Assembly: GCA_903896545.1 (NCBI GenBank)
Contig: CAITYF010000040.1
Location: forward strand, 124,001 to 188,000
Length of the DNA stretch: 64,000 bases
Direction of reading: 5' to 3'
From: an uncultured Myxococcales bacterium
GTDB taxonomy: Bacteria > Myxococcota_A > UBA9042
The stretch's first letter is position 1. Every line of letters starts with the position of its first letter. The notes below the pieces were generated by a model, which had not been told where the DNA came from, did not search any database, and saw only the letters and a program-made list of their open reading frames with translations. Below, piece after piece: positions 63,601 to 64,000 of the stretch. The position numbers and the translations under genes were made by a program.

Positions 63601-64000
63601 GCGCGTTCTTCGTGCGCGCTTGCAGCAAGTGCCAGGCGATCTTCACCCGCTGCGACTCACCGCCGGAAAGCGTCCCCAGCGGTTGGCCCAAGCGCAGGTA
63701 GCCAAGACCCAGTTCGGACAGCGCGCGCATCGGATTGGCGAGCGTGGGGTCAAAAGCGAACTCGCGCGCGACCTCCGCGGCCGTCATGTTAAGGAAATCG
63801 GCGGCGCTCTTGCCGCGGTGCTTGACCTGCAGCACGTCGGTCCGGAACCGTTGGCCCTCGCAGGCCTCGCACGTCATGTGCACGTCGCTCAGGAACTGCA
63901 TGTCCACGGTCTCAAACCCCAAGCCCTCGCAGACGGCGCACCGGCCACCTTCACGGTTGAAGCTGAACGTGGCGGGCGAGTAGCCGCGGGCGACGGCGAG
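60677..64000 (-). CDS. uvrA: Excinuclease subunit UvrA, extended tandem form, 5' part outside the window
   Basis: The frame is open to the right edge, so at least 1107 residues are present and the start is missing. Read from the edge, it begins in the C-terminal ATPase half of one UvrA module: a zinc-finger pair C-A-V-C … C-E-A-C near 63860-63920, signature LSGGESQR near 63650 and Walker B '[10 protein letters not shown]' near 63580. A complete second module follows: Walker [11 protein letters not shown] near 63160, zinc cysteines CPKC near 62890, signature LSGGESQR near 62025, Walker [11 protein letters not shown] near 61560, zinc finger CETC … CESC near 61200-61280, and signature LSGGEAQR near 61000. 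A normal UvrA is about 940 residues with two signatures; three are visible here. Double-length UvrA is known from Chlamydia. It finds bulky DNA lesions and loads UvrB. Confidence 0.93.
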   Translation of the reverse strand, partial: LAVARGYSPATFSFNREGGRCAVCEGLGFETVDMQFLSDVHMTCEACEGQRFRTDVLQVKHRGKSAADFLNMTAAEVAREFAFDPTLANPMRALSELGLGYLRLGQPLGTLSGGESQRVKIAWHLLQARTKNALFLLDEPSTGLHLHDVANLLANLRALAAAGNTIVLVEHHLDLIAAADHVVELGPDGGPAGGHVLYQGEAAGLVLHDTPTATHLRRHKLGASYQRAAGLGLDAAVALDVDVQRDPGHVAVRGARVHNLRNISLDIPRDRFTVVTGLSGSGKSSLAFDVVFAEGQRRFLDCLSPYARQYLPPASRPDVESLAGLPPTVAIAQRTTRGGTRSTVATLTDIYPYLRLLYARCGTQLCPKCGGAVSGQTASDVADAIAERFGTAPVYVLAPVVRGRKGHHQAIIDRAISLSHDWLHVDGALVPVQAVPPLRRFAVHDIDFVVARIPSDVPNRAAQIASAVDIALGLGDGTVLARTSETVAVPWSLRRHCGRCDISVEAPDPRLFTFTSAAGWCKVCQGTGVQPQVVAEKPKKRKKHKEDGKSVADLAKAGLPDGGEKLDDEAVRLVEACHTCQGSRLRPEARSVLVADLTIDAAVRQGPAKLQTWLEAVKWNRRDVQVAEPIVAEVASRCAFLQRVGLDYLALGRAATTLSGGESQRIRLAAQLSSNLRGVLYVLDEPTIGLHPADNAKVLDALDGLVTRGNGLLVVEHDEDTIRRADHIIELGPGGGNTGGQLVFEGSVAQLLVDQSSPTGQALRDPHTRRVRKAPREPAEQYITVREARHNNLHNITARFARARFNAVTGVSGSGKSTLVRDLLVPVGNALIQGQGFVADVAGIDGLSGFGRIVEVDQSPIGRTPRSCPATYMGIFDDLRALFANLPDAKVRGLTANKFSFNTAGGRCETCLGAGQVRVEMSFLPTVFVPCESCSGRRYQEPVLAVKHKGATMADVLAMSMAEAANHFAAVRAIATPLDLAVQLGLGYLTLGQGSHTLSGGEAQRLKLILELAKRRRTETLYVLDEPSTGLHLEDVRKLLGVLHALVDRGDTLVVIEHQLDIVKEADWLVDLGPGAGEAGGTLTWQGGVAELVKSKLKSPTAVALRA

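Overview
The window is GC-rich chromosomal DNA of a Gram-negative bacterium, most likely a member of the Myxococcota (former Deltaproteobacteria); class is not resolved. The reasons are several lipoproteins with D/T-rich low-complexity linkers and cysteine-rich domains, a DUF2330 protein ending in a MYXO-CTERM-like tail, a sigma-54 activator beside a sigma-54-type promoter, an OPX/beta-barrel/BY-kinase polysaccharide export set of the kind known from Myxococcus xanthus, and a UvrA of more than normal length. No tRNA, rRNA, insertion sequence, phage gene or CRISPR array was recognised. Coding density is very high and many genes overlap by 1-4 bases.

Layout. 1-3.4 kb (minus): a truncated cysteine-rich lipoprotein, then a three-gene group with a DUF192 lipoprotein. 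3.9-9.1 kb (plus): a secreted protein, an outer-membrane beta-barrel, an OPX protein and a BY-kinase, together a capsule/exopolysaccharide export module. 9.3-14.5 kb (plus): DnaK, DnaJ, ThiL and an aldo/keto reductase. 14.5-17.6 kb (minus): the proton-translocating transhydrogenase PntAB. 17.8-23.4 kb (minus): FtsE-FtsX and an EnvC-like murein hydrolase activator, a 2TM protein, a DksA/TraR-type zinc finger and a lipoprotein built of repeated seven-cysteine modules. 23.8-27.5 kb (plus): an outer-membrane protein, a PpiC/SurA-type lipoprotein and SerC. 27.5-36.8 kb: a phytase-esterase-like lipoprotein, a LuxR-type regulator with a sigma-54 promoter, a convergent sigma-54 activator, a glycosyltransferase, a DinG-type helicase and a GT-C-like membrane protein. 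36.9-46.8 kb: secreted and lipoprotein genes of largely unknown function, a TPR metallopeptidase, a DUF2330 protein, an RlmK-like methyltransferase and an AroK-AroB fusion. 46.8-57.2 kb (minus): pilMNOPQ. 57.4-60.7 kb (plus): ArgD, an OB-fold-like lipoprotein and a DsbA-family protein. 60.7 kb to the end (minus): a large UvrA that continues beyond the window.

The most unusual object is PilQ. The type IV pilus secretin is normally 600-900 residues. Here it is 2262 residues, because about 1480 residues of proline-free heptad-like coiled coil lie between the N-terminal AMIN domain and the second AMIN-like/N0/N1/secretin part. About two thirds of that coil is five tandem divergent repeats of roughly 200-240 residues. 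The gene sits in an otherwise canonical pilMNOPQ-aroKB order, and its partner PilN also carries an unusual disordered periplasmic extension of about 135 residues. This is a candidate for an undescribed architecture of the pilus machine in the cell envelope.
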